A stretch of 64,000 bases of DNA from an uncultured Macellibacteroides sp. (lineage in GTDB: Bacteria; Bacteroidota; Bacteroidia; Bacteroidales; Tannerellaceae): NCBI RefSeq assembly GCF_963667135.1, contig NZ_OY762974.1, positions 3,919,054 through 3,983,053 of the forward strand. Reading direction: 5' to 3'. Positions 1-8,887 of this stretch are shown here, one piece after another. Position 1 is the first letter of the stretch. Each line of letters starts with the position of its first letter. The translations under genes were made by a program, and so were the position numbers. Under the pieces are notes generated by a model. It did not search any database, was not told the origin of the DNA, and saw only the letters and a program-made list of their open reading frames with translations.

Positions 1-746
1 GGCATTATCCGATGAGTTTTTAAAGTCAACGACACACCGGTTCGTAACAACTCTTCCTCCTGCAATCGAATTTCCTCTCTTAATGAATTGCTAAACAACC
101 CTATTTCTTCATTTGATTTACCTATTGCCTGAATGGCAGGTATTCCGGTATTTCTCTCTAATTCTTTATTCCAGTAAAGATAACGAAATTTATCTGATGG
201 ATCTTTGATGGAAAGTTCCATCGGAATAGTATCAAGTATGGTATTCAACAACTTATTTAGCTCATCTACTCTCTTTTGCCGTACGAATCTCTGAGTTATA
301 TTGTGAGTAAAAACCATCACTCTTTGTTCGTCAAATGCAATAGCCTTTGCTTGATAATAATATTTATTTTTATCATCATCAAAAATCATGTACTCAATAG
401 ATCGTGGAATTCCGTCCTGAAGTATTTTTGAAACGGTTTCTCTTATTAATAGTAAATCTCTTGTTTCGTGCCTCCGGTCCAGATTTTGACCAACAATCAG
501 CTGATTATAAACCACATCACTACCAGGGGTGACGATTTCTTCTATAACACCATCTTTACGTGCAATAAAAATTGTATCCGGAATGCATTCCAGAATTTTT
601 CGACTTCGATAGTTTTCTTTTGAAATCGAATTAAATTCATTTTCAGGAAGTATAGAAGGGGTCAATGACTCCGTAAATACCATTCTACCATAAGAAAAGT
701 CTATTGGAGTTTCTTTGATTGAATCATTCGTGGCTTTATTTGTCAT
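1..746 (-). CDS. PAS-domain sensor protein, N-terminal part (runs off the left edge)
   Basis: The frame is open from an ATG at 744-746 to the window edge, giving about 248 residues and no stop. Two PAS-like segments are visible. The first (about residues 40-150) contains 'IPDTIFIARKDGVIEEI' and ends in 'VMVFTHNITQRFVRQKRVDEL', the usual link between a PAS core and the next helix. The second starts at 'LNTILDTIPMELSIKDPSDK' and includes 'YLYWNKELE' and 'GKSNEEI'. No membrane segment or signal peptide is visible, so it is probably cytoplasmic. A histidine kinase or other output domain is expected beyond the edge but cannot be seen. It lies tail-side of the GH51 gene on the same strand, with only a 56-bp gap. 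Confidence 0.75.
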   Translation of the reverse strand, partial: MTNKATNDSIKETPIDFSYGRMVFTESLTPSILPENEFNSISKENYRSRKILECIPDTIFIARKDGVIEEIVTPGSDVVYNQLIVGQNLDRRHETRDLLLIRETVSKILQDGIPRSIEYMIFDDDKNKYYYQAKAIAFDEQRVMVFTHNITQRFVRQKRVDELNKLLNTILDTIPMELSIKDPSDKFRYLYWNKELERNTGIPAIQAIGKSNEEIGLFSNSLREEIRLQEEELLRTGVSLTLKTHRIM

Positions 747-802
747 TACTAATATCCATCAGCTGGTTAAAAAACGGCTGCAATATAACTAATTATTATT
801 TT

Positions 803-3286
803 TTAATCAAATTTTATACGTAAAATCGTTAATGAACTAGGAGGAAACTCATAAACGACTGGTCCGCCGATAGCAAAACCAACTTTTTTCTTTATAGGAG
901 ATACCTTATTTGGAGTCGAAAAAAGATTTACTGATTCAGGTTCACCCGATAATTCCGTAACCTCAGCTTCAGATCCAAAACTTCCACCATTTACGTTCAG
1001 TTGCGTTTTTTCAGGATGACGGGTTGTATTAACCACCTTTATGATAAATTGCTTGTTTTTTTCATCCCGGGTCGTTACAACTACAAGCGAAGGAATAGGA
1101 CGCATGCTTGCTTGCTGAACAAGTTTATCATTTACAAAACATTGAATCAGATTATCCTTACATATAATTTGCACCTTATACCAACGATTACTTTCAAAAG
1201 CAAAAGGCACATCAGGGGCCAGATTATCTTTTAAAAGACCGGCCATTCTATACAATTCGCAATTCTCCTGTCCAATCGTAAAACAAATATGGTTAGCTTT
1301 TGTCTCATACTTTCCATTGTCTCTTACTCTTAATTGAACCTGGCCGCTTCCTTTTGTTCGCTTTACAAAAGTTGTAAAACTATAATCATGCTCGGCAGAA
1401 TCACCTAGCAAAATATAATTCCAACGATTAGCATCGGCCGTAAGCATTCTATCCGAAAAGTTCCATCCCCCATTAGCTATTACCTTACGGAAAACATTTG
1501 ATCCATTTATCGATATATCCTTAAAATCAAAACTATTATCAAACATAGAAATAGATGCAGCTCCGAAAGTAACCTGCGGTTTCTCGTAAGATTCAACTGT
1601 TGTTTTCAATATCGCATCCCCCCGATTTTCGCCCAACATCTTAAGAACATAATATGAAGGAGTTGGAACGGCCTGTTTATTATTAAAAAGAATCAGACCT
1701 TTCGACCTTTTGTCAACCTGCACATTGGCAAGTAAAGGCGCATATGCAATACGTTTCACAGCATCAGGATTTCGTTCCAAACCGAAAAGAAAGCATGCTT
1801 CAGAAAGTGCCGCCTGCAAAGTCCCACGGGATTCTTCTCTAGCCGTACCGAACTCTCCGACAAACATTGGAGGTTGGCGACGCTTATATAAAAATTCATC
1901 GAAACGACTTTGATTCGAGATAAAAAACGATTCATCTGCGTAATAATGACTATCCACCCAGTCTACCCTGTTTCGACTGTCTGTAATTGTGTTCCCAATC
2001 ACAGTAATACGAGGATACGTTTTATGAATAGCATTTTTGAATAACTCATATCGTTTCACATATTCTGAACCATAATTTCCACTTCCTATCTCTATAAAAC
2101 GAAGATTGAATGGTTCTGGATGACCATGGAGCGCACGCAAGGCTCCAATTGCTGAATCTTTCGGGGCATTTGCATAAGCAATGGCATCCAGTGCATCCTG
2201 CACTATCTTATCCATGGCTGTAATATCTTCGAAACGAGGACGTCGTTTCTGACTTGTTACCCCGCTATTGATCACATACACCGGTTCAGCACCAACAGCC
2301 TCGCAAAAACGCAAATACTCAAGAAAACCCATTCCGTTAGTGGTTCCATATCCATTAGCCGACCAAAAATGCTTTCGTTTAGAAATGTCACCAACCGTTT
2401 CATGCCATACGGGAAACGTTCCGCCAGTATATCCCTCAACAAAATCTCCGCCAGGAAACCGAATAAAAGCCGGATGTAATTTTTCTATCAGCTCTGCAAT
2501 ATCGGGGCGCAAACCATTCCGCATCCCTTTCCATGTCTTTTGCGGAAACAACGAAACCACATCCAGCCAAAAAACTGTGGAAGAATCTGCCGTAAAAGTA
2601 AGAATCGCTTTTCTTGTATTAGCAGTTGCGGTGAAAGTATGCTTCACTCTTCTCCAGTCAGCCCAAGGCGTAATTGTATATTCATCACTCAATCGATGTT
2701 TAGCCGCAGAATCTTCCAAAGCAACATGTACTACCTTTGGGTAAGGAGATGCCGATTTGATGTAAAAAGACAGCTCATATTTCTCGCCTTTGGTAAGAGA
2801 GATTCCTCCATATCCTTCAGCCGCAATTCCGCCACGTCCTGAAGAATCACCAGCGGCGACTGCCACAAGCAACGAACGCTTATTTGTATCGTTGATAAGC
2901 TCACGGGTATCAGGATACATTTTCGAACCCGAAGTTAGCGCACGCCAGCCAATAATGCTATCTGGTCTCACAAAAGGCATTACATACCCATTGGGGGTAA
3001 CCATTACATTTTCAGTAAAATTATAAGCATTGTGTAAAGGCAGGACTCCATCTTCAAAACTACGGTTTTGAATTAATTCTGCATAAATACCACCATCTAC
3101 CGCATGATTAATTTCCTCTAATGATAATCCATACAAATTTTTATTCACAGGAAAAGTTAGCCCATCTGCTTCTATTGTTATGGTTGAAGTAACCGGCATT
3201 TCAGGCCGGCATCCATTTAACAAAAAGAACATACAGGCAGCTATAGGCCAAACAAAATACGATATACCCCTATTACTCAAATTCAC
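803..3286 (-). CDS. GH51 alpha-L-arabinofuranosidase-like lipoprotein, acid/base Glu apparently lost
   Basis: 827 residues. The N-terminus is a lipoprotein signal with lipobox 'LLNGC' (Cys about 26). The GH51 hallmark 'YGLSLEEINHAVDGGIYAEL' follows, then a carbohydrate-binding-like insert (about 110-250) and the catalytic barrel ('FIRFPGGDFVEGYTGG', 'SANGYGTTNGMGFLEYLRFCE', 'DSHYYADESFF'). The C-terminus is a beta domain. The nucleophile Glu is present in 'FVGEFG' (about E478). Where the family has G-N-E-N with the acid/base Glu, this protein reads G-S-G-N (S402, G403), so it may be inactive, altered in mechanism or a binding protein. Family members release arabinose from arabinan or arabinoxylan; this one would sit on the cell surface or in the periplasm. 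No SusC/D is adjacent. Family call firm; activity doubtful. Confidence 0.85.
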   Translation of the reverse strand: MNLSNRGISYFVWPIAACMFFLLNGCRPEMPVTSTITIEADGLTFPVNKNLYGLSLEEINHAVDGGIYAELIQNRSFEDGVLPLHNAYNFTENVMVTPNGYVMPFVRPDSIIGWRALTSGSKMYPDTRELINDTNKRSLLVAVAAGDSSGRGGIAAEGYGGISLTKGEKYELSFYIKSASPYPKVVHVALEDSAAKHRLSDEYTITPWADWRRVKHTFTATANTRKAILTFTADSSTVFWLDVVSLFPQKTWKGMRNGLRPDIAELIEKLHPAFIRFPGGDFVEGYTGGTFPVWHETVGDISKRKHFWSANGYGTTNGMGFLEYLRFCEAVGAEPVYVINSGVTSQKRRPRFEDITAMDKIVQDALDAIAYANAPKDSAIGALRALHGHPEPFNLRFIEIGSGNYGSEYVKRYELFKNAIHKTYPRITVIGNTITDSRNRVDWVDSHYYADESFFISNQSRFDEFLYKRRQPPMFVGEFGTAREESRGTLQAALSEACFLFGLERNPDAVKRIAYAPLLANVQVDKRSKGLILFNNKQAVPTPSYYVLKMLGENRGDAILKTTVESYEKPQVTFGAASISMFDNSFDFKDISINGSNVFRKVIANGGWNFSDRMLTADANRWNYILLGDSAEHDYSFTTFVKRTKGSGQVQLRVRDNGKYETKANHICFTIGQENCELYRMAGLLKDNLAPDVPFAFESNRWYKVQIICKDNLIQCFVNDKLVQQASMRPIPSLVVVTTRDEKNKQFIIKVVNTTRHPEKTQLNVNGGSFGSEAEVTELSGEPESVNLFSTPNKVSPIKKKVGFAIGGPVVYEFPPSSLTILRIKFD

Positions 3287-3343
3287 CTTTCAACTATTAA
3301 TTACTTTAGGTTCAAAAAAACAAACACATGTTATTTGATGATG

Positions 3344-3351
3344 CAAACTTA
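3344..3351 (-). promoter_or_regulatory. Bacteroidetes -7 box for the GH51-like gene
   Basis: On the minus strand this reads TAAGTTTG, an exact match to TAnnTTTG, 58 bp before the GH51 start. A good -33 box at the usual distance is not obvious. Confidence 0.45.
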
Positions 3352-3446
3352 GCTATTTATTCTCAAAATCTATGTAAATCACCAATATCTCATTGTTTTT
3401 AGCAGAAATAATCATTAATGCACAACTATTATTTCAAAAAAAAGGT

Positions 3447-3454
3447 TATTTTTG
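3447..3454 (+). promoter_or_regulatory. Bacteroidetes -7 box for the response regulator / polysaccharide operon
   Basis: TATTTTTG matches TAnnTTTG exactly and lies 40 bp before the response-regulator ATG. It is the only such box seen between the divergent GH51 gene and the polysaccharide locus, so it is the likely start of the first polysaccharide transcript. Confidence 0.5.
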
Positions 3455-3494
3455 CATGTAAATCTATCAAAGTATAAATACCAACATATACACC

Positions 3495-3857
3495 ATGAAT
3501 AAACAAGTTCTATTGGTTGACGACAAGCCCGAAATTGCCAAGATAATTATGCTTTATCTGGCAACTTACGAAATTAAGTATGTTGAAAACCCAATTAAAG
3601 CTATTGCCTGGCTTAAAGAAGGAAATATGCCGGACCTAATTATTTCCGATCTCAATATGCCTGAAATGTCAGGAGAAGAATTTCTTCGCTACATAAAGAC
3701 AGACGAAATGTTCAGTCATATCCCAGTACTTATACTTTCCAGTGTTGAAAGCAGTTTTAACAGGGTACGCCTCTTTGAAGAAGGAGCAGAAGACTTTATA
3801 TTAAAGCCTTTTAATCCTGAAGAACTTCGGGTGCGAGTAAAAAGACTTTTAAGATAA
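3495..3857 (+). CDS. Single-domain response regulator (CheY-like)
   Basis: 120 residues, one receiver domain and no output domain. The acidic pair D9-D10, phospho-acceptor D52 in 'IISDLNMPEMSG', S82 and K104 in 'LKPF' are all present, so it should accept phosphate. Its stop TAA shares one base with the ATG of the following sugar transferase (TAATG at 3855-3859), which indicates translational coupling. With no DNA-binding domain it probably acts through protein contact; the adjacent transferase with its receiver-like N-terminus is the obvious candidate partner. A cognate kinase could be the REC-kinase at 23336 or the PAS protein at 1-746. Partner and kinase are inferences. Confidence 0.9.
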   Translation: MNKQVLLVDDKPEIAKIIMLYLATYEIKYVENPIKAIAWLKEGNMPDLIISDLNMPEMSGEEFLRYIKTDEMFSHIPVLILSSVESSFNRVRLFEEGAEDFILKPFNPEELRVRVKRLLR

Positions 3858-5008
3858 TGATTTACATTTATTTGGGCGACAACCCCTCTTTTGTTGATTG
3901 GCTTCATAAAACCATCAACAGTGAGATAACTGTTTGCACTAATTATTTGCAAATCAATAATGCTATATCTGAAGCTTTACGCAAAAAAAAAGAAGAAGAT
4001 TGTTGTGTCTTTGTTCAGCGCAAGAACAAACACTCAGATATTTCGATTATTTCTCAGTTACACAAACACTATCCGTCGATTTACGTTGTTTTAATTGGAA
4101 AATCCCTCAGCATAGAAGAAAAGAAAGAATACCTTAAAGCAGGAACAGATAGCCTTATTTCAGAAGCAAAAAACGAAAAAGAGCTGCTTCACATTCTTGC
4201 TTTTGCATCCACATACAAAGAAAAAATTAATAACGTTTCTCATCCTTCCAATGACTTAAAATTATTCAGATTACCTCTTTGGAAAAGAATTTTCGACATT
4301 ATCAGCTCATTAATAGCCATTATTATATTGTCTCCGTTTCTAATTCTCACATGGCTTGCCATCCGGATAGAGAGTAAAGGAGCTCCCGTATATAAATCCA
4401 AACGCGTAGGAAGTAACTACCAAATATTCGATTTCTATAAATTCCGTTCTATGTATACAGATGCAGACAAACGTTTAGCTGAATTTAGAAGATTGAACCA
4501 ATATGCTGTAGACTATAATGTTAATGAAGACAACATTATTATAAAACCAAAGTTTCATAAGGCTGATGTGGTGCTCTTTTCAGACGATTCTATCACCTCG
4601 GAAAAAGTATATATAGCAACAAAAAGACAGGAACGTTCTAACGCCTTTATTAAATTTGAAAACGATCCGCGGATTACTAAAATAGGAAGAATAATACGAA
4701 AATACAGCATAGACGAATTACCTCAATTGTTCAACATCCTGAAAGGCGACATGTCGGTAGTAGGTAATCGCCCCCTACCCTTGTACGAAGCAGAATTGCT
4801 AACAAGCGACGAATACATCCAGCGCTTTATGGCTCCAGCGGGCTTAACCGGCCTTTGGCAAGTAGAAAAGCGTGGCGAAGCAGGTAAACTGTCAGCCGAA
4901 GAGCGCAAAATGCTGGACATCCGTTATGCAAAGGAATTTTCATTTCTGATGGATGTAAAAATTATCTTCAAAACTTTCACCGCATTCATTCAAAAAGAAA
5001 ATGTATAA
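3857..5008 (+). CDS. Initiating sugar-phosphate transferase with N-terminal pseudo-receiver
   Basis: 383 residues. The C-terminal part is a WcaJ/WbaP-type bacterial sugar transferase that would load the first sugar phosphate onto undecaprenyl phosphate at the inner membrane: a membrane hairpin at about 140-165 ('IFDIISSLIAIIILSPFLIL'), 'YKFRSM' at about 194, 'DELPQLFNILKGDMSVVGNRPL' from about 285, and 'PAGLTGLWQV'. An extra segment of about 50 residues lies between KFRSM and 'DPRITKIGRIIRK'. Residues 1-120 have the length and pattern of a receiver domain ('HYPSIYVVLIGKSLSIEEKKEYLKAGTDSLI' resembles beta4-alpha4-beta5), but 'FVQRK' stands where the phospho-Asp should be. It overlaps the upstream response regulator by one base. 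Transferase role firm; regulatory role of the N-terminus inferred. Confidence 0.88.
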   Translation: MIYIYLGDNPSFVDWLHKTINSEITVCTNYLQINNAISEALRKKKEEDCCVFVQRKNKHSDISIISQLHKHYPSIYVVLIGKSLSIEEKKEYLKAGTDSLISEAKNEKELLHILAFASTYKEKINNVSHPSNDLKLFRLPLWKRIFDIISSLIAIIILSPFLILTWLAIRIESKGAPVYKSKRVGSNYQIFDFYKFRSMYTDADKRLAEFRRLNQYAVDYNVNEDNIIIKPKFHKADVVLFSDDSITSEKVYIATKRQERSNAFIKFENDPRITKIGRIIRKYSIDELPQLFNILKGDMSVVGNRPLPLYEAELLTSDEYIQRFMAPAGLTGLWQVEKRGEAGKLSAEERKMLDIRYAKEFSFLMDVKIIFKTFTAFIQKENV

Positions 5009-5036
5009 CCGTTTATAAAATACCCTTTCATTAGTA

Positions 5037-5942
5037 ATGGAAAACAAACCGGTTGTATCAATTATCACTGTCAACTATAACGGACTGCAAGATACGATTG
5101 AACTCTGCCAGTCTATTAGGGAGCAAATCCGCACTGTTACCTACGAGCTTATCGTTGTAGATAATGGATCCAAGGTGAACGAAGCATCTCAGATACAACA
5201 GACCTTTCCGTGGATTCATGTAATACGATCGGAAAAGAACCTGGGCTTTTCAGGAGGAAACAACCTGGGGATATGTCAAGCAAAAGGAGATTTCATTTTC
5301 CTGTTAAACAACGACACCTATCTACCTGACGACAGCCTTCATTATCTGGTCGACACATTGAAGGCCAACAAACAACTGGCCGCCGTATCACCCAAAATTA
5401 AATTTGCGTGGTCTCCTTTTGCCATTCAGTTTGCCGGATTTACACCTCTATCACCCATAACCCTGCGTAACAAAACCATTGGTTTTGGCGAATCCGACGA
5501 AGGACAATATGATCAATACAAGCAAACACCCCTGCTCCATGGTGCCGCCATGATGGTTAAACGGTTTGTGATCGAAGAAATTGGACTGATGCCCGAACTC
5601 TATTTCTTATATTATGAAGAAATTGATTGGTGTACCAGTATGACTGAACGAGGATACACATTAGGCTACGAGCCAAGATGTACAGTGTTTCATAAAGAGA
5701 GTAAGAGCACCGGACAAAATAGTCCGCTTCGCTCCTATTATCTTACGAGAAACCGACTGTTATTCGCCTGGAGGCATCGCACCAACTCAACAAGATGGCT
5801 TGCTTTAAGCTATCAGATGTTGTTTGCCGTTCCTGCTCATGGAATCAAATTCTTACTTAAAGGGAATAAAGCAAACGCGGGTTCACTAATTAAAGGGTTG
5901 ATTGCATTTATACTGTTAAAAGATAAAAAACAAAACATATGA
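5037..5942 (+). CDS. Family 2 glycosyltransferase (rhamnosyltransferase-like)
   Basis: 301 residues, GT-A fold. It opens with 'VSIITVNYNGLQDTIELCQSI', has 'IVVDNGS', the 'EKNLGFSGGNNLGI' nucleotide-sugar loop, a DxD-type 'LLNNDTYLP', and 'LYYEEIDWCTSMTERGY' as the catalytic-base region. These are typical of WbbL-like rhamnosyltransferases of O-antigen and capsule clusters, although the donor sugar cannot be read from sequence. It probably adds an early sugar to the lipid-linked unit on the cytoplasmic face. Its TGA overlaps the next gene's ATG (ATGA at 5939-5942). Confidence 0.88.
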   Translation: MENKPVVSIITVNYNGLQDTIELCQSIREQIRTVTYELIVVDNGSKVNEASQIQQTFPWIHVIRSEKNLGFSGGNNLGICQAKGDFIFLLNNDTYLPDDSLHYLVDTLKANKQLAAVSPKIKFAWSPFAIQFAGFTPLSPITLRNKTIGFGESDEGQYDQYKQTPLLHGAAMMVKRFVIEEIGLMPELYFLYYEEIDWCTSMTERGYTLGYEPRCTVFHKESKSTGQNSPLRSYYLTRNRLLFAWRHRTNSTRWLALSYQMLFAVPAHGIKFLLKGNKANAGSLIKGLIAFILLKDKKQNI

Positions 5943-7129
5943 CACTTTATACAATTTTAGACAACATAGATTCACTCTGTTTTTTTCTGTTGGGAATGTC
6001 TGTTCTCTACTTATTTGTATTTGCACTGCTTTCGCACATCAAACGAAAAGACATATACCCTCCTGCCAGAAAATTGCATCGATTTGTTGTTTTATATCCT
6101 GCCTACAAAGAAGATCGTGTAATTGAAAATGCTGTTTCAAACTTTTTGCTACAAGACTATCCAAAATTCTGTTACGATATTGTTGTAATATCGGATCAAA
6201 TGCAAGAAGATACAGTTAATAGATTGAAGGCAATGCCTATTAAATTAATAGAAGTTGATTTCCGGCAAAGCTCCAAAGCTAAGGCTATGCAATATGCGAT
6301 GATGAATCTGAGCAATGACTCTTACGATATGGTCGTTATTATGGATGCCGACAATACCGTAGAGCCCAACTTTCTGAATGAGTTTAACAAAGCATACCAC
6401 AGCGGATGCCTGGTTATCCAAGCCCATCGAATGGCCAAAAACCTCAACACAGACACGGCCATTCTGGATGCAGTGAGCGAAGAAATTAACAATTCTATTT
6501 TCCGAAAAGGGCATGTACGTCTGGGATTATCGTCAGCGCTTATTGGTTCTGGAATGGCAATCGACTACCAATGGCTAAAAAAGAACATACACAAACTGCG
6601 TACCGCAGGAGAAGACAAGGAATTGGAAGCTCTGCTCCTTAAAGAAAACATCTACATTGAATACCTCGAACACGTAAACGTATATGACGAAAAAACCCAA
6701 AAAGACAGCACATTCTATAATCAAAGAAGGCGATGGCTATCAGTTCAATTCCATTCATTAATTCGATCTGTCAAAGACTTACCTTCGGCCATTTTTGATG
6801 GAAAATGGGATTATGCAGATAAGCTATTGCAATGGATGATGTTACCTAGAATTATATTACTTGGTGTTATAATCCTTTTTTCTCTTATCATACTCCCTAT
6901 AAATTTGATGTGGGCAATCAAATGGTGGAGTCTTGCTTTGCTGCTCCTTGTTACATTAAGTATTTCTGTGCCAGACTATCTTGTAACCGAACATTTTATT
7001 AAAGCGATGAAAAAAATTCCAAAGCTTTTCATCTTGATGGTACTTAATTTATTTAGGATTAAGGGAGCAAATAAAAAATTTATACATACAGAACATGGAC
7101 AATCTCTCAATAAGGAGGATAACGTATGA
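5939..7129 (+). CDS. Membrane-bound family 2 glycosyltransferase
   Basis: 396 residues. One N-terminal membrane segment (about 8-32), then a GT2 catalytic domain with 'VVLYPAYKEDRVIENAV', 'VVIMDADNTVEPNF' (DxD), 'RTAGEDKELEALLL' (the ED base) and 'YNQRRRWLSVQF', the (Q/R)xxRW motif of processive or polymer-binding enzymes. Two membrane helices close the protein (about 300-345). The architecture resembles cellulose/chitin-synthase relatives. It overlaps both neighbours by four bases, so the genes 5037-8247 form one tightly coupled unit. Donor and linkage unknown. Confidence 0.87.
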   Translation: MTLYTILDNIDSLCFFLLGMSVLYLFVFALLSHIKRKDIYPPARKLHRFVVLYPAYKEDRVIENAVSNFLLQDYPKFCYDIVVISDQMQEDTVNRLKAMPIKLIEVDFRQSSKAKAMQYAMMNLSNDSYDMVVIMDADNTVEPNFLNEFNKAYHSGCLVIQAHRMAKNLNTDTAILDAVSEEINNSIFRKGHVRLGLSSALIGSGMAIDYQWLKKNIHKLRTAGEDKELEALLLKENIYIEYLEHVNVYDEKTQKDSTFYNQRRRWLSVQFHSLIRSVKDLPSAIFDGKWDYADKLLQWMMLPRIILLGVIILFSLIILPINLMWAIKWWSLALLLLVTLSISVPDYLVTEHFIKAMKKIPKLFILMVLNLFRIKGANKKFIHTEHGQSLNKEDNV

Positions 7130-8247
7130 AAATAGCAATTGAAGCGCAGCGTATTTTTCGTGAAAAAAAACATGGAATGGATTTTGTTGCACTCGAGACA
7201 ATCAAGCAACTGCAAAACATTGACACAGAAAACGAATACTATATATTTGTAAAGCCTGGGAAAGATAAATGTCTCGCATCAACAAAAAAATTTCACATTA
7301 TTGAACTTACTTGCCCAACTTATATCCTTTGGGAACAGATTGCACTCCCACATGCCATTTCAAAAATTAAACCAGACATATTACATTGCACCAGCAACAC
7401 AGCACCGCTGTTCTGTAGTGTCCCATTGGTGTTAACGCTCCACGACATCATATTTCTGGAAAAAAGACAACAAAAAAGCAAATCTTTATATCAAAACCTG
7501 GGTTGGTACTACCGGCGTCTTATTGTTCCTACTGTTTTAAACAAAAGTAAAAAAGTAATAACAGTTTCCCAATTCGAATGCAACCGAATTAAAGAAGCTC
7601 TTAAGCTTCCCGAAAATAAAATTACATATATATATAATGGATTTGGAAACCATTTTTACCCCCGTACAGAAACCAAAGTAATAACTAAAAAATATCTTCC
7701 AGACGATCAATATCTATTTTTTCTAGGAAATACTGATCCCAAAAAAAATACAAAAGGCACGCTTATTGCATATAGTCAATATGTAACAAAATCAAAAAAA
7801 GCATTACCATTACTAATAGCCGACCTAAACGAAACATCTATTGATGCAATATTGAATGAAGCAGGTATTAAAGAAATAAAATCAATGCTTCGCTATCCTG
7901 GATATATTTCAAACGCAGACTTGCCATTTATTTATAGTGGAGCCAAAATATTCTTATATACATCGTTTAGGGAGAGTTTCGGTATTCCACTACTCGAAGC
8001 AATGGCCTGTGGAACTCCGGTAATTACATCTAACACCTCTGCGATGCCTGAAATAGCAGGTGAAAGTGCAGTATTTGCAGATCCCTACGATCCAGAATAT
8101 ATCTCAGAACTGATCTTAAAGCTTGAGGAAAATAACATATTATACGAGCAGATGCTAAAGAATGGATTAAAAAGAGTCCAGCAATTTTCGTGGAGTAAAA
8201 CCGCAAAAGAAACATTATCTTTGTATCACTCAATAAATAAATCCTAA
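7126..8247 (+). CDS. Family 4 glycosyltransferase
   Basis: 373 residues, GT-B fold. The N-terminal half has 'DILHCTSNTAPLF' and 'VLTLHDIIFLEKR'; the C-terminal half has 'YIYNGFGNHFYP', 'YLFFLGNTDPKKN' and the retaining-GT signature 'SFRESFGIPLLEAMACGTPVIT', which contains the E-x7-E motif. It is a mannosyltransferase-like family 4 enzyme, but the donor is not determined by these motifs. It starts inside the preceding stop (ATGA) and is followed two bases later by the acetyltransferase gene. Confidence 0.9.
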   Translation: MKIAIEAQRIFREKKHGMDFVALETIKQLQNIDTENEYYIFVKPGKDKCLASTKKFHIIELTCPTYILWEQIALPHAISKIKPDILHCTSNTAPLFCSVPLVLTLHDIIFLEKRQQKSKSLYQNLGWYYRRLIVPTVLNKSKKVITVSQFECNRIKEALKLPENKITYIYNGFGNHFYPRTETKVITKKYLPDDQYLFFLGNTDPKKNTKGTLIAYSQYVTKSKKALPLLIADLNETSIDAILNEAGIKEIKSMLRYPGYISNADLPFIYSGAKIFLYTSFRESFGIPLLEAMACGTPVITSNTSAMPEIAGESAVFADPYDPEYISELILKLEENNILYEQMLKNGLKRVQQFSWSKTAKETLSLYHSINKS

Positions 8248-8249
8248 GT

Positions 8250-8873
8250 ATGAATACGGATAGGTTAAAAGAAAAAATAAAAAAACATCCTCTTCTAAAA
8301 AGGATTATTTTAAACTTTCTTATGCATCCGGTTAAAACCCGGCCGCAATGGTGGATACGGATATTCATGCCTTTTTATATTAAAAGAGGAAAAGGGAGTG
8401 TCATATATCGAAGCGTGAGAAAAGACATTGTACCTTTCAACATTTTCGAATTAGGCAAAAGATCGGTAATTGAAGACTATTCAGTCATCAACAACGCTGT
8501 AGGTAACTTATTAATCGGAAACAACACTCGTGTAGGAATTGGTAATACAATTATCGGACCGGTTACGATTTCGGACAATGTCAATATAGGACAAAACGTC
8601 ACCATCAGTGGACTAAATCACAATTATGCAGATCCAAGCAAAACCATTAGTGAACAAGGAATAGACACCAGTCCTATTAAAATTGAGAACGATGTCTGGA
8701 TAGGAGCCAATTCTGTTGTCCTTCCGGGAGTTCAGATTGGCAATCATAGCGTAATCGGAGCAGGAAGTGTCATAACTAAAGATATCCCCCCCTACTCTGT
8801 TGCCGTTGGCAATCCAGCTAGAATTATCAAAAGATATGATACGGATTTGAAAGAATGGGTGAAAGTAAATTAA
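8250..8873 (+). CDS. Hexapeptide-repeat O-acyltransferase (LbH/CatB-type)
   Basis: 207 residues. A left-handed beta-helix is visible as repeated hexapeptides (for example 'LLIGNNTRVGIGNTIIGPV', 'VNIGQNVTISG', 'DVWIGANSVVLPGVQIG') and ends in 'SVIGAGSVITKDIPPYSVAVGNPARIIKR', the closing signature of the maltose/serine/xenobiotic acetyltransferase family. 'GLNHNYADP' carries the His expected as catalytic base. It probably acetylates a sugar of the repeat unit in the cytoplasm. Starts two bases after the previous stop. Confidence 0.88.
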   Translation: MNTDRLKEKIKKHPLLKRIILNFLMHPVKTRPQWWIRIFMPFYIKRGKGSVIYRSVRKDIVPFNIFELGKRSVIEDYSVINNAVGNLLIGNNTRVGIGNTIIGPVTISDNVNIGQNVTISGLNHNYADPSKTISEQGIDTSPIKIENDVWIGANSVVLPGVQIGNHSVIGAGSVITKDIPPYSVAVGNPARIIKRYDTDLKEWVKVN

Positions 8874-8887
8874 GAAATTATGAAAAT

